Shown here one piece after another: positions 1 to 8,334 of a stretch of 64,000 nucleotides of DNA. The notes below the pieces were generated by a model. That model did not search any database. It saw only the letters and a list, made by a program, of their open reading frames with translations, and was not told the origin of the DNA. The stretch lies in assembly GCA_963816975.1 (NCBI GenBank), contig CAWFMD010000006.1, forward strand, positions 930,001 to 994,000, in the 5' to 3' direction. Within the stretch, counting starts at the first letter, position 1. Each line of letters opens with the position of its first letter. The stretch comes from DASRIA01 sp963816975 (GTDB lineage: Bacteria; Actinomycetota; Thermoleophilia; Solirubrobacterales; JBBDJG01). Position numbers and translations under genes: made by a program.

Positions 1-2202
1 TGCGCGGGATCGGCGTCGCCGAGAGCGCGAGCACGTCGACGGTCAGGCGCAGCTGCCGCAGCAGCTCCTTCTGCTTGACCCCGAAGCGCTGCTCCTCATC
101 GACGATCACGAGGCCCAGCTCCTTGGGCTGCACGTCACGCGAGAGCAGGCGGTGTGTGCCCACCAGGATGTCGATCTTGCCCTCGCGGAAGTCGCCGATC
201 ACGGCGCGCTGCTGGGCCGCGGAGCGGAAGCGCGAGAGCAGCTCGATGCGGAAGGGGAAGTCCGCGAGCCGCTCCGAGAACGTTCCGAAGTGCTGCTGGG
301 CGAGGATCGTGGTAGGAGCCAGCACGAGTGTCTGCTTGCCGTCCCCGGCTGCCTTGAACGCCGCACGCAGCGCGACCTCGGTCTTGCCGTAGCCGACGTC
401 ACCGCAGATCAGGCGGTCCATCGGCTGCGCGGACTCCATGTCGGCCTTGGTCTGCTCGATCGCCTCGAGCTGGTCGTCGGTCTCGCGGTAGGGAAAGGCG
501 CGCTCGAACTCGAGCTGCCACTCGGAGTCCTGCTCGTACGCGTGGCCCGCGCGGCGCTTGCGCTCCGCGTAGAGGTTGATCAGGTCGCCCGCCATCTCGG
601 CCGCGGCGCGCTTGGCCCGCGCCTTCATGTTGTCCCAGGTCTTCGAGCCGAGCTTGGAGAGCGCAGGCGACGCGCCGTCCGCGCCGACGTAGCGTGAAAG
701 ACGATCGAGCTGGTCCGTGGGAACGAAGACCCGGTCGCCGTCGCGGTACTCGACCTCGAGGTAGTCGCGCGTGACCTGCGCGACGGTCTTGGTGTCGAAG
801 CCCGTGAAGCGGCCGATGCCGTGGTCGGCGTGCACCACGATGTCGCCGGTGCGCAGCTCGGTGAACGCCTGGAACGCCTTGCCGCGCGTCCCCTCCGGGC
901 GCTCGGCGCGGCGGCGGCGCAGCAACCGGTGGTCCGGGATCACCGCCACCTTCAGCTGGGGAGCGATGAAGCCCTCGCGCAGCCGCGCCTGCGCAAACCA
1001 GAGACCGTCGCCGGCGCGTTCGTGACCGTCGACGAACTGCGGGCGCAGCCGCGCCAGGTTGTACGCGGCGCGTTCGGCCTCACCGCGCCGGTCCCAGGCG
1101 ACGGCGACGGCGTAGCCCGAGCGCACGAGCTGCTCCAGCTCGGGCTCGGCCTCGGCGATCGTGCGCGCCGCGGTGTCCGCGGCCTGTGCCCGGAACTGGT
1201 GCGGCTGGTCGGCGGACACCGCGGACAGCGACACGTTCGCGCGCGCCTCGATCACCTTGCCGACCTCGGCGGGCGGCAGGTACAGGTCGTGCGCGTCGTC
1301 GGAGTGGAGGCTGGTGGTGACGTCCTGCCAGTGGTCGGCGAGCGCGGGCCGCAGCTCCTCCTCCGCCGCGACCATCACGGCCGCGTCGTCGGGCACGAGG
1401 TCGAGGAAGGAGCGAAAGCGCTCCACGGGCAGCACCTCGGCGATGTCGGGGCGCTGCTCGGACTCCTCCTCGGCCGCCAACTCGGCAAGCTCGCGGTACT
1501 CGGGCTCGAGCTCGGCGGCGGGGCGATCTCGACGCGTTGCGCGTCGGCCAGCGAGCGCTGGGTGAAGGTCGAGAACCAGCGCAGCGACTCGACCTCGTCG
1601 CCGAACAGCTCGACCCGCACCGCGCGCTCCTCGGTGGCCGGGTAGACGTCGAGGATTCCGCCCCGCAGCGCGAACTGCCCGCGCTCGAAGACCTGCTGCT
1701 CGCGCTCGTAGCCGCAGGCGACCAGGCGCGCGAGCGTCTCGTCCAGGTCGAGCGCTTCACCGACCTCGAGGCGGAAGCCGTGTGGCCGCAGCTCCGGGTC
1801 CGGGATCCGCTCCATCAGCGCGACGGCGCTCGCCACCACGATCGGCGGGTCGGCGTCCCCGGGCTCGAGCAGTGAGTCGAGCGCGGCGATCCGCAGGCCG
1901 ACCAGGTGCGGGGGCGGCGCCAGGTGCGACTCGTAGCGGACCCCGCGCGCGGGATAGAAGCGGACCGGCGCGGGTGCCCGGTAGGCGCGCAGGTCGAGCG
2001 CGAGGTCGCGCGCCATGCGGTCGTCGCCCGCGATCACCAGCGCCGGCCGTCCGCCCAGGTCAACGGTGTCCAGCAGCGCCGCGATCAGGAACGGCCGCAG
2101 CGCCGACGACGCGAAGGCGCGCTGCGGCGCGCGCGCCGCAGCGCGCGCGAGGCGCTCGACGTCTTCGTGCTCGGTGGCTCGATGAAGAAGCGCTCTCAGC
2201 AT
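1..2202 (-). CDS. mfd: transcription-repair coupling factor Mfd (3' end outside window, one frameshift)
   Basis: ATP-dependent translocase that removes stalled RNA polymerase and recruits UvrA. Visible in order: the UvrB-like N-terminal region, a CarD-like RNAP-interaction stretch (GDIVVHADHGIGRF, about residue 450), the Walker A segment GDVGYGKTEVAL (about 600), the DEEQRFG box (about 700), then ALSATPIPR at the left edge, where the gene is cut. The frame is broken at about 1515-1522 (roughly residue 227): after RVEIAPP the protein continues one frame over as ELEPEYRELAELA, so about one base seems missing. I chose ATG 2202 because TATGCT lies 12 nt upstream with no Shine-Dalgarno sequence; an upstream TTG at 2241 is the alternative. 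Family assignment is certain; whether the frameshift is biological is not. Confidence 0.93.
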
Positions 2203-2214
2203 CCGGCGACCCCA

Positions 2215-2220
2215 AGCATA
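2215..2220 (-). promoter_or_regulatory. -10 box TATGCT of mfd (leaderless type)
   Basis: Minus-strand TATGCT sits 12 nt upstream of the mfd ATG with no Shine-Dalgarno sequence between. This spacing implies a very short or absent 5' UTR, as at several other genes in this window. Confidence 0.45.
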
Positions 2221-2251
2221 GAAGCGCCCCCGCGTGCTCAACGCAAGCCCT

Positions 2252-2296
2252 CCCGTGCGCAGATGAGCGCCACATGGGCGCTCATCTGCGCACGGG
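2252..2296. repeat. perfect 20-bp inverted repeat between divergent genes
   Basis: Arms 2252-2271 and 2277-2296 are perfectly complementary over 20 bp around a 5-nt loop (ACATG). The element lies between the mfd start (2202) and the divergent small membrane-protein gene (2352). There is no T-tract on either side. Its place in a divergent promoter region favours an operator or a transcribed regulatory hairpin over a terminator, but no known regulator motif was recognised. Confidence 0.7.
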
Positions 2297-2351
2297 GGGT
2301 TATACGCTCGCTCCTACACCCACCCGCCTGGACTCTGAGGAGGAGCTTTCG

Positions 2352-2723
2352 ATGAGCAAGAAGGACAAGGAGAAGGCCGCCACCGCGATCGCCGCGGGGC
2401 GGGTCGCCGTCGGCGCCGCCGCGTACGTCGCTCCCAACCTCTCGGGCCGCCTGTTCGGGCTCGACCCCGACAACAACCCGCAGGCCTCCTACATCGGGCG
2501 CCTGTTCGGCGCGCGCGACGTGGCGCTCGGGGCCGGCGTGATCCGCAGCCCGCGCAAGCAGAAGGACGCATGGGTCGCCGCCGGGATGGCATGCGACGTC
2601 GCCGACGTGGGCGCGGGAGCCCTGGCCGGCATCCGCGGGACGCTCCCGCCCGCCTCGGCCGCGATGGTCACGGCGACCGCGGCGTGCTTCGCCCTGGCCA
2701 GCGCGTACCTGCTCCAGCAGTAA
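2352..2723 (+). CDS. small predicted membrane protein (DUF4267-like)
   Basis: A 123-residue protein with a strong ribosome-binding site (AGGAGG/AGGAG about 8 nt before ATG 2352). It begins with a charged MSKKDKEK stretch, then alternates short hydrophobic helices (about residues 12-28, 60-70, 82-95, 103-121). The central RLFGARDVALGAG resembles the RLxGxRDLxLG signature of DUF4267-type membrane proteins; that assignment is tentative. Function unknown. It is divergent from mfd and separated from it by a long perfect inverted repeat; a GC hairpin follows the stop. Confidence 0.8.
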   Translation: MSKKDKEKAATAIAAGRVAVGAAAYVAPNLSGRLFGLDPDNNPQASYIGRLFGARDVALGAGVIRSPRKQKDAWVAAGMACDVADVGAGALAGIRGTLPPASAAMVTATAACFALASAYLLQQ

Positions 2724-2725
2724 GG

Positions 2726-2753
2726 CCGGAATTCGGCAAGGGCCGAATTCCGG
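2726..2753. terminator. bidirectional hairpin terminator
   Basis: Perfect 12-bp arms (2726-2737 and 2742-2753; CCGGAATTCGGC and its complement) with a 4-nt loop. It lies between the convergent stops at 2723 and 2776. No U-tract, as with most hairpins in this window. Confidence 0.7.
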
Positions 2754-2775
2754 GTTGCGAATCGACCGCCGCGCC

Positions 2776-3972
2776 CTACCCCCGCAGCGTCTCGCGCCGC
2801 GCCCACGCGATCGCCGCCGACGCGAGCGCCGCGCCCGCCGCGGCGATCAGCGCCTCGCGCACGCCCGCGCTCTCGACCAGCACGCCGCTGAGCACCCCGC
2901 CGAGCGCAAAGCCCGCCACCACGGCGGTCATCTCCCAGGTGTAGGCCTCGGTCACCGCGCCGGCCGGGGCGAGGCGCCCCACGAGCGCCGCGCTGGTTGC
3001 CGCCCAGGGGGCGACGAAGAATCCGGCGAGCGCCATCAGCACGAGCATCAGGGGGATCGAGGCGGCAAACGCGAGCGGGATCAGCGCCGCCGCGAACACG
3101 GCGCAGAAGCGGATCATCTGCGTGGAGAGGGGGGCGGATAACGAGCGCGACCCGTACCACACGCCCCCCAGCATGCTCCCGCCGGCCAGTCCCGCGAGCA
3201 GCACCCCGCCGATCGCGGCGGAACCCCGTTCGTCCGCGAACGCCGGCATCGTCACCTCCAGCGTCCCGAACGCGAGTCCGAACGCCGCGCTCACCACCAG
3301 CAGGGTGCGGACCCCGGGTGAGGCGAGCGCGCCGAGCGCTCGGTCCGGGCCGGCCTCCCCGCGCGCGGCACGCGATGCCCCCGTGGCCGCGAAAGCGAGC
3401 GTACCCGCCGAGGTCACCACGGCAACGCACGCCAATGCCGCCTGGGGCGATGCGATCGCCACGAGCAGCGCGACCAGCAGCGGCCCCGCGATGAAGAAGG
3501 CCTCCTGCACGATTGCCTCGAAGGCGAAGGCGGTCGCAGCCAGGTCCGCGCTGCCGGCCATGCGGGTCAGCAGCGCCCGGGTCGCCGCGAACAGCGGCGG
3601 GTAGGTCGCCCCGAACGGGATCGCGCAGGCGACCAGCGGCAGCAGCTCGGTCACGGTCGAGGCCACCGCGATCAGCCCCCCAACGGACAGCGGGAACGCC
3701 ACTCCGCAGGCCACCAGCACCCGCGTCTGCCCGATCCGGTCGATCAGCCGGCCCAGCAGCGGCGACGCCACCCCGCCGGCCAGCGCCTGGGTCGCCGCGA
3801 CGGCGCCCGCCGTCGCGTACGAGCCGGTCTCCCGGCTGACGAGCAGGACGATGCTGAGCGACATCATCCCGATCGGCAGCCGGCCCACGAACGCGGCGAT
3901 CAGGACCGGCCGCACCCCCGGCAGCGCGAGCACGGTCGCGAACCGCCCGAGGCCGGCCCGCGACGAGGTCAC
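2776..3972 (-). CDS. MFS transporter
   Basis: A 398-residue major facilitator superfamily permease with about 12 hydrophobic segments. The motif-A-like loop GRLIDRIGQTRVLV lies between TM2 and TM3, and a second half begins near the central loop rich in A, R and G. Substrate not predictable. The start is GTG 3972 (VTSSRAGLGRF): its GTGA overlaps the TGA stop of the upstream pth gene, so the two are translationally coupled. A frameshift in pth puts the two proteins in one continuous frame, giving an artificial 661-residue reading frame; they are separate genes. Confidence 0.88.
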   Translation of the reverse strand: MTSSRAGLGRFATVLALPGVRPVLIAAFVGRLPIGMMSLSIVLLVSRETGSYATAGAVAATQALAGGVASPLLGRLIDRIGQTRVLVACGVAFPLSVGGLIAVASTVTELLPLVACAIPFGATYPPLFAATRALLTRMAGSADLAATAFAFEAIVQEAFFIAGPLLVALLVAIASPQAALACVAVVTSAGTLAFAATGASRAARGEAGPDRALGALASPGVRTLLVVSAAFGLAFGTLEVTMPAFADERGSAAIGGVLLAGLAGGSMLGGVWYGSRSLSAPLSTQMIRFCAVFAAALIPLAFAASIPLMLVLMALAGFFVAPWAATSAALVGRLAPAGAVTEAYTWEMTAVVAGFALGGVLSGVLVESAGVREALIAAAGAALASAAIAWARRETLRG

Positions 3973-4578
3973 GAGGACGAGTGCTCGGCGAGCTCCTCGT
4001 ACTCGCGCTCCAGCAGCCGCTCGGTCTCGTCGGCGGCGCGCTCGATCAGCGTCGCGCACCGCGGCCGGCGACTCCGCGAAGCGCGACAGCACGTGCGCCG
4101 ACACGATCTCCGGGTCCGTGGAGTCCGGCCTCCCGACGCCGGTCCGCACGCGCCAGAAGTCGTTGCCGCCCACGCCCTGCTTGACGCTCTTGAGCCCGTT
4201 GTGCCCCGCGACGCCGCCGCCCTTCCGGGCGCGGACCTCGCCGAAGGGCAGGTCGATCTCGTCGTGCACCACGACGAGCCGCTCGAGGTCGAGCCGGTGC
4301 TGCCCGCGGGCGGGCCCCACCGCACGTCCCGACTCGTTCATGTACGTCTGCGGCAGCAGCACGGCGACGCGCGGCATCCCCGGCCCGATGCGCCCGTCGG
4401 TGATCAGCCCGCCGAACTGCTTGCGCGCGCGCGGCAGCTCCCAGCGCTGGGCCAGCAGATCGACGACCTCGAACCCGATGTTGTGGCGGGTGCCCGAGTA
4501 GCGGGACCCCGGATTGCCCAGGCCGACCAGCAGGAAGTCGACGGGCGCGCTCGGCCTGCGGCCGCTGAACAGGCGCAG
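3969..4578 (-). CDS. pth: peptidyl-tRNA hydrolase (frameshifted)
   Basis: Releases tRNA from prematurely dropped peptidyl-tRNA. Family landmarks are clear: VGLGNPGSRYSGTRHNIGF with the catalytic His, TYMNESG, VVVHDEIDLPFGEVR, and GGGVAGHNGLKS. After SRFAESPAAV the reading frame is lost near 4060-4070 and resumes one frame over as TLIERAADETERLLEREYEELAEHSSS, consistent with one extra base. No ATG, GTG or TTG is found between the L25 stop and the conserved start of the domain. The start may be CTG (4578 or 4572) or may have been lost to another indel. It sits directly downstream of the L25 gene, a common bacterial order (ctc-pth). Confidence 0.85.
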
Positions 4579-4585
4579 AAAGCGC

Positions 4586-5282
4586 CTAGCCTTCGCCGCC
4601 GCCCTCGGAGGAGCCCTCCGCGGCGCCCTCCGCGGGGGCCTCCTCGCCCTCCGGAGCCTCGCCCTCGCCGACCAGCGCGGCCTCCTCCTCGATCTCCGCC
4701 TCCGGCTCCTCGGCGCGGCTCGGGGCCGTGACGGTCGCGACCACGGTCTCCGCGAGGTCATCGAGCAGCTCTACGCCGGGCGGCGGGCTGACGCTCGAGA
4801 GCATCATCGTCTCCGCGACTCCCAGGCCGGAAACGTCGGCGACGATCCTGTCGGGCACGGCGGTTGGCAGCGCCTCCACGTTCAGCTCGCGGGTGACGTG
4901 CTCGAGCACGCCGCCCTCCTTCACGCCGGGCGCGTCCTCCACGCCCTCGAGCTCGAGCGGCACGGTGGTCTGGATCTTCTCGTCGAGCCGGACCTTGAGG
5001 AAGTCGATGTGCAGCACGTGACCACGCACGGGGTCGCGCTGCTGGTCCTTGACGATCACCGGCTCGCGCTCGCCGCCGCCCACCTCGACGTCGAACAAGG
5101 CATGGCCCTCGGCCAGCACCACCCGCAGCCGCCGGGCGTCGACCTTGAACGACACGCAGTCGCTGGCCTGTCCGTAGATCACGCCGGGAACGGACCCCGA
5201 GCGTCGCAACCTGCGGTTCGCGCGCGAGCCGCGCTCCGTCGCGGGGCTCCAGAGTCAGGACTGTGCGGTCGCCTTGTGCCAT
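4586..5282 (-). CDS. rplY: 50S ribosomal protein L25/TL5 (CTC family; frameshifted)
   Basis: 5S-rRNA-binding ribosomal protein of the long L25-TL5-CTC type, about 232 residues. The N-terminus MAQGDRTVLTLEPRDGA is in one frame. After a single-base shift near 5230 the family continues as SRANRRLRRSGSVPGVIYG, then the beta-barrel body (VLHIDFLKVRLDEKIQTTVP). The C-terminal tail is long and strongly acidic (Glu/Ala/Gly-rich, last 45 residues). It heads the L25-pth-MFS gene string. ATG 5282 is preceded by a TAAACT box 9 nt upstream and no ribosome-binding site, so translation is probably leaderless. Confidence 0.9.
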
Positions 5283-5291
5283 GCGCGCCGC

Positions 5292-5297
5292 AGTTTA
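5292..5297 (-). promoter_or_regulatory. -10 box TAAACT of the L25 gene
   Basis: Minus-strand TAAACT, 9 nt before the L25 ATG and with no Shine-Dalgarno sequence between, is in leaderless position. It lies in the 38-bp divergent gap shared with the ABC1 kinase gene. Confidence 0.5.
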
Positions 5298-5320
5298 GCG
5301 GTGGGTGCGAAGCTGTCGCC

Positions 5321-6721
5321 GTGGCCGACGACCATCACGACAGCCAGGTCCCCAAGTCACGCCTGGGCCGCTCGGCGCGCCTCGGCATGCGTGCCGGCGT
5401 CGAGGGAGCGCGCTTCGCGGGCGCGAAGGCAAGCGGGCTGGTGCGCTCCAAGGACTCGCGCAAGGATCGCATGGACGACGTCGCGCTGGGCTCGGCGGAG
5501 CGGCTCGTGGAGACCCTGGGAACCCTCAAGGGCGCAGCCATGAAGATGGGCCAGCTGGCGTCGTTCATCGACACCGATTACCTGCCCGACGAGTACCGCG
5601 AGCTGTATCAGGAGAAGCTCGGCGCGCTGCGAAACTCGGCGCCGCCGATGCCGTGGGAGAAGATCCGCAAGGTGCTCGACGAGGCCTGTGACGAGCCCTA
5701 CGAGGAGCTGTTCGAGCACATCGAGCCCCGGGCGTTCGCAGCCGCGTCGATCGGCCAGGTGCACCGCGGCAGGCTGCACGACGGCCGCGAGGTGGCGGTC
5801 AAGATCCAGTATCCGGGCATCGACGCCGCGATCCGCGCGGACCTGTCCAACGCGGGCATGATCCTGCGCCTCGCGAAGGCGCTCGCCCCCGGCCTCGACG
5901 CAAAGGCGGTGGCCGCCGAGCTGCGCGAGCGCGTGCTCGAGGAGCTGGACTACGAGCACGAGGCCCAGAACCAGCGCAGCTTCGCGCGGGCGTATCGCGG
6001 CCATCCGTTCATCCGGGTGCCGGACGTCGTGACCCGCCTGTCGCGCGACAAGGTGCTCGTCACGGAGCTCGTGACGGGCGCGAGCTTCGAGGAGGTGAAG
6101 CAGCGCGGGCAGGAGCAGCGTGACCGCTTCGCCGAGATCGTGTTCCGCTTCTACCTCGGCTCGATCTACCAGCTGAACCACTTCAACGCCGACGCGCACC
6201 CGGGGAACTACGTGCTGCTCGAGGACGGGAACGTCGCCTTCCTCGACTTCGGCATGACGAAGCGCCTCGATCCCGAGCAGATCCGCTTGGAGGAAGAGGT
6301 CGTCAAGGCGCGCCTGGACCAGGACCCGGAGCGGCTCCGCGAGAAACTTCACGAGCTGGGCTTCCTGCGCAACCCGCAGCGCATCGACGCGGAGCGGCTG
6401 ATGGCCCACGTCGACGCGGTCGGGGGGTGGTATTTCCAGGATGCGGAGCTGGAGATCACCCCCCAGTACGTGATGAGCGTGATCGCCGCGATCTCGGATC
6501 CGCGCTCGGACTTCTATGCCCTGATGCGCCGCGAGAACGTGCCGGCGAACGAGCTGATGGGCCGCCGCATGGAGGTCGGCGTGCTGGCCGTGCTGGGCCA
6601 GCTGCGGGCGCGCCGCAACTGGCACCGGATCGCGCGCGAGTGGTGGTTCGGCGACCCGCCGCAGACCGAGCTGGGCCGGCTCGAGCACGATTTCTGGGCG
6701 CGGCGCAGCGCGTCCCCCTAG
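5321..6721 (+). CDS. ABC1/AarF (UbiB-like) atypical kinase
   Basis: A 466-residue ABC1-family protein. Diagnostic motifs: the KxGQ-type MKMGQLASF (about residue 73), the Ala-rich loop AAASIGQVHRG (about 140), the lysine-bearing VAVKIQYPG, DAHPGN (about 290) and DFGMTKRL (about 308). The family acts as ATPases/kinases supporting isoprenoid-quinone or lipid metabolism; the actual substrate is unknown here. GTG 5321 (VADDHHDSQVPKSR) was chosen as the first good start downstream of the divergent L25 promoter. A GC hairpin follows at 6798-6826. Confidence 0.88.
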   Translation: MADDHHDSQVPKSRLGRSARLGMRAGVEGARFAGAKASGLVRSKDSRKDRMDDVALGSAERLVETLGTLKGAAMKMGQLASFIDTDYLPDEYRELYQEKLGALRNSAPPMPWEKIRKVLDEACDEPYEELFEHIEPRAFAAASIGQVHRGRLHDGREVAVKIQYPGIDAAIRADLSNAGMILRLAKALAPGLDAKAVAAELRERVLEELDYEHEAQNQRSFARAYRGHPFIRVPDVVTRLSRDKVLVTELVTGASFEEVKQRGQEQRDRFAEIVFRFYLGSIYQLNHFNADAHPGNYVLLEDGNVAFLDFGMTKRLDPEQIRLEEEVVKARLDQDPERLREKLHELGFLRNPQRIDAERLMAHVDAVGGWYFQDAELEITPQYVMSVIAAISDPRSDFYALMRRENVPANELMGRRMEVGVLAVLGQLRARRNWHRIAREWWFGDPPQTELGRLEHDFWARRSASP

Positions 6722-6797
6722 CCGCCGCCGCCGGGTTTCACCACTCCTTCACACCCCGGTAACCCGCCCGGACCGCGGCTCGGCCACCTTTCCCCGG

Positions 6798-6826
6798 AGC
6801 GGGCCGACAGCCCTCGTCGGCCCGCT
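6798..6826 (+). terminator. hairpin terminator after the ABC1 kinase
   Basis: Perfect 11-bp arms (6798-6808 AGCGGGCCGAC and its complement at 6816-6826) around a 7-nt loop, 77 nt after the kinase stop. No U-tract. Confidence 0.6.
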
Positions 6827-6902
6827 GCTGCCCGGGCCGACATCCGCCTGCCCCGACGGGGCCCTTCTCACGTCCGGCGCACAGCGGCCGATATGCAGGT
6901 CG

Positions 6903-7274
6903 ATGGAGGAGGGACTGCGGCTCGCGGACGCACTCGACGTGGCGGCCATCCGGCTGGTGGGGACGATCCGTGGTGAGCATCACGAGCCGGTGGACGAGGA
7001 CGCCCTGTCGGCCGCCGCAAACGATGCGAGCGACTCGCTGGAGCGATTCTGGGACTGGCGCGAGCAGCGGCCCGACCACACCCTGGCTGACGGCGTGCGG
7101 CCGGTGATCGGCTGCGCCGACGTGATCGCCGAGAAGCTCGAGCGATTGCTGGTCGCGATGCGCGCGGCGGACCGCGACACCGTGATCGTCAAGTGGCTCG
7201 CGACGAGCGGCGCGTGCGAGCGCTACGAGCGCCGGCGCCTGCAGGTTGCCACGCCCGAGGACTTCGTCCGCTAG
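6903..7274 (+). CDS. hypothetical protein, 123 aa
   Basis: A soluble, mostly helical and acidic protein beginning MEEGLRLADALDVAAIRLVGTIRGEHHEP, with no recognised domain. It lies between the kinase terminator and the convergent prs stop (13 nt away). No strong ribosome-binding site is visible. Amino-acid composition is protein-like, unlike the opposite-strand reading frames. A small hypothetical gene is the most economical reading. Confidence 0.55.
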   Translation: MEEGLRLADALDVAAIRLVGTIRGEHHEPVDEDALSAAANDASDSLERFWDWREQRPDHTLADGVRPVIGCADVIAEKLERLLVAMRAADRDTVIVKWLATSGACERYERRRLQVATPEDFVR

Positions 7275-7287
7275 CGCGGCACCGCGA

Positions 7288-8334
7288 TCAGAACAGCTGG
7301 TTCTCGCCCGCGAACAGCTCCGACACCGAGCCGTCGGTGAAGATCGAGCGGATCGAGCGCGCCAGGATGTCAGCCACGCTCAGCACCTTGATCTTGTCCG
7401 GCGCTTCGCGAGCAAGGGGGATCGTGTCGGTGACCACGATCTCCTCGATCTCCGGCCCCGACAGGCGCTCGAACGCCGGCCCGGAGAAGAGTCCGTGGGT
7501 GGCGGTCGCGTACACGCGCGCGGCTCCGGCTTCACGCAGCACGCGCGCGGCCTCGACCAGCGTGCCGGCGGTGTCGATCATGTCGTCGACGATGATCGCC
7601 GCCTTGCCCTCCACGTCGCCGACCACGTAGCCGGCCTCCGCGATGTTGTGCTCGGGCCGCGACTTGGTGATGAACGCGGGCCGCACGCCCAGCTCGCCGC
7701 CGAACTTCTCCGCGAGCTTTGCGCGGCCGGCGTCCGGCGAGACGGTCACGTACTCCTCGGGCACGAGCTTGTCGAGGAAGTACTGCGTGAGCATCGGGCG
7801 CGCGATCAGGTGATCCACCGGCACCTGGAAGAACCCCTGCACCTGGCCGGCATGCAGGTGCATCGTGAGCATCCGGTCCGCGCCCGCAGTCTCGAGCATG
7901 CGCGCCACCAGGCGCGCCGAGATCGGCTCGCGCGGCATCGACTTCTTGTCCTGGCGGGAGTAGCCGTACCACGGCGTGACGGCGATGATCCGGTGGGCCG
8001 AGGCGCCCTTCGCCGCGTCGATCATCAGCAACAGCTCCATCAGGTTGCGGTTCACCGGAGCGTGCGTCGATTGCACGATGAACACGTCCGCCCCGCGGAT
8101 CGACTCCTGGTAGCGGCAGTAGACCTCGCCGTTGGAGAAGGTCTTGAGCTCCACCCCGCCGAGTGCGAGCCCGAGCTTGCCCGCGATCTTGTGCCCCAGC
8201 TCCTGGCTGGCGCGGCCCGCGAACACCATCAGCCGCTTGTCGTAGGGCGTGGGGACGCTCGTGTGGGTCGGCTCCTGCGCGGAGCCGAGCTGAGGCTCCA
8301 CTTCGAGCAGCTCCAGCGGGACGCCGCCACTCAA
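7288..8334 (-). CDS. prs: ribose-phosphate pyrophosphokinase
   Basis: Makes PRPP from ribose 5-phosphate and ATP for purine, pyrimidine, histidine and tryptophan synthesis. The 348-residue sequence is full length, with an N-terminal extension before YDKRLMVFAGRASQELG. Visible sites: the flexible loop YGYSRQDKK, the MHLHAGQVQGFF segment, and the PRPP-binding motif IIVDDMIDTAGTL. The start is TTG 8334, whose TTGA overlaps the glmU stop, so the two are translationally coupled; the glmU-prs order is common in Gram-positive bacteria. No frameshift. Confidence 0.96.
   Translation of the reverse strand: MSGGVPLELLEVEPQLGSAQEPTHTSVPTPYDKRLMVFAGRASQELGHKIAGKLGLALGGVELKTFSNGEVYCRYQESIRGADVFIVQSTHAPVNRNLMELLLMIDAAKGASAHRIIAVTPWYGYSRQDKKSMPREPISARLVARMLETAGADRMLTMHLHAGQVQGFFQVPVDHLIARPMLTQYFLDKLVPEEYVTVSPDAGRAKLAEKFGGELGVRPAFITKSRPEHNIAEAGYVVGDVEGKAAIIVDDMIDTAGTLVEAARVLREAGAARVYATATHGLFSGPAFERLSGPEIEEIVVTDTIPLAREAPDKIKVLSVADILARSIRSIFTDGSVSELFAGENQLF

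Noticed and set aside
2776..4578. A 661-residue Pth-MFS fusion protein in one frame
   Set aside because: The C-terminal Pth residues continue in another frame to a TGA that overlaps the MFS GTG. The apparent fusion comes from one extra base in pth.
5357..6688. Long minus-strand frame (443 codons) opposite the ABC1 kinase
   Set aside because: It is the antisense shadow of a conserved kinase. Its translation is rich in Arg, His, Leu and Val with no domain.
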